This document shows, piece after piece, positions 4,786 to 5,183 of a stretch of DNA of 5,183 nt. The DNA lies in NCBI GenBank assembly GCA_013698195.1, contig JACCVK010000151.1:1-5183 (forward strand). Direction: 5' to 3'. Source of the stretch: Actinomycetota bacterium (GTDB lineage Bacteria; Actinomycetota; Thermoleophilia; Gaiellales; Gaiellaceae). Both the position numbers and the translations under genes were made by a program. Position 1 is the stretch's first letter. Every line of letters starts with the position of its first letter. The notes below the pieces were generated by a model. That model did not search any database. It had not been told where the DNA came from and worked only from the letters and a program-made list of their open reading frames with translations.

Positions 4786-5183
4786 ATGGAGGTCGAGGCG
4801 CGGATCGTCCGGCTGGAGCTCGCGGAGACCTTTGTCATCTCGAGGGAGTCCACGGATTTCGCAGACGTCGTCCATGTGGCTCTCCGCCACGAGGGCGTCA
4901 CCGGCTACGGCGAGGCTGCGCCGGTCGACCGCTACGACGAATCGCCGAAGTCGGCCAAGCGCTTCGTCGAGGAGCATTCGGAGCTTCTCGGAGACGACCC
5001 GTTCGCGCTCGAGGACGCCGGTGAGCGGCTCGCGGCGATCCCCGGCGAGCAGGCCGCGAAGGCAGCGCTCGACGCGGCACTGCACGACCTCCAGGGCAAG
5101 CTCCTCGGGATTCCGGCCGCGCGCCTGCTCGGCGTGCCGCGCTCCGGACCGCCGACGTCGTGGACGATCTGGCTCGGCGATCC
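4786..5183 (+). CDS. Enolase-superfamily dipeptide epimerase (L-Ala-D/L-Glu epimerase type), 3' truncated by the window edge
   Basis: The first 132 residues of an enolase-superfamily enzyme; the frame is open to the right edge. The N-terminal capping domain shows IVRLELAETFVISR (7-20), the superfamily GYGEAAPVDRYDES (40-53) and AAKAALDAALHDLQGKLLG (90-108), followed by PAARLLG. The barrel begins with TSWTIWLGD (124-132), which resembles the TSxTI strand of dipeptide epimerases. These enzymes interconvert L,D- and L,L-dipeptides, for example during murein peptide recycling, using two lysines and a Mg2+ site that lie beyond the window. Specificity cannot be judged from this part; a muconate-cycloisomerase or o-succinylbenzoate-synthase-like role is the alternative. 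ATG at 4786 begins 26 nt after the cytochrome stop. The only purine-rich motif (TAGGA, 4781-4785) abuts the ATG, so initiation may be weak, coupled or leaderless. Confidence 0.88.
   Translation, partial: MEVEARIVRLELAETFVISRESTDFADVVHVALRHEGVTGYGEAAPVDRYDESPKSAKRFVEEHSELLGDDPFALEDAGERLAAIPGEQAAKAALDAALHDLQGKLLGIPAARLLGVPRSGPPTSWTIWLGD

Overview
This is a high-G+C bacterial window with heavy third-position G/C bias, several non-ATG starts and tightly overlapping genes. Together with the families seen, this suggests an actinobacterium, possibly of the Thermoleophilia/Gaiella type. That placement is an inference from gene content and style; no marker gene here proves it.

Left part (1-2673, + strand): the distal end of a tryptophan operon. 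It begins inside a fused trpC-trpF gene (indole-3-glycerol-phosphate synthase followed by a short phosphoribosylanthranilate isomerase domain) that is cut by the window edge. trpB and trpA follow. Each starts at a TTG that overlaps the stop codon of the gene before it (TTGA), with a GAGG ribosome-binding motif exactly 10 nt upstream in both cases. The three genes encode the last steps of tryptophan synthesis, and TrpA and TrpB should form the tryptophan synthase complex. Both the TrpF domain and TrpA are compact compared with textbook members.

Middle part (2649-3880, - strand): a run convergent with trp. In transcription order it holds a tRNA-Arg(CCG), a small MmcQ/YjbR-family protein and an alpha/beta-hydrolase (esterase/formamidase type). 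The hydrolase 3' end overlaps trpA by 25 nt. Its reading frame carries an essential HGGFW motif upstream of the first ATG, but there is no ATG, GTG or TTG to start it. It therefore uses a rare start (ATT or CTG) or carries a small frameshift just after the MmcQ stop.

Right part (3945-4759, + strand, divergent from the tRNA): a two-gene unit. It comprises a four-helix membrane protein of DUF6529 type with histidines in or near its helices, and a membrane-anchored monohaem cytochrome c joined to it by a TGATG overlap. Together they look like a small membrane electron-transfer module of unknown role, and this is the least understood part of the window.

Right edge (4786-5183, + strand): the N-terminal part of an enolase-superfamily dipeptide epimerase, cut by the window end and preceded by a small dyad.

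No mobile element, CRISPR array or rRNA was seen, and no stretch over 300 bases lacks a gene.
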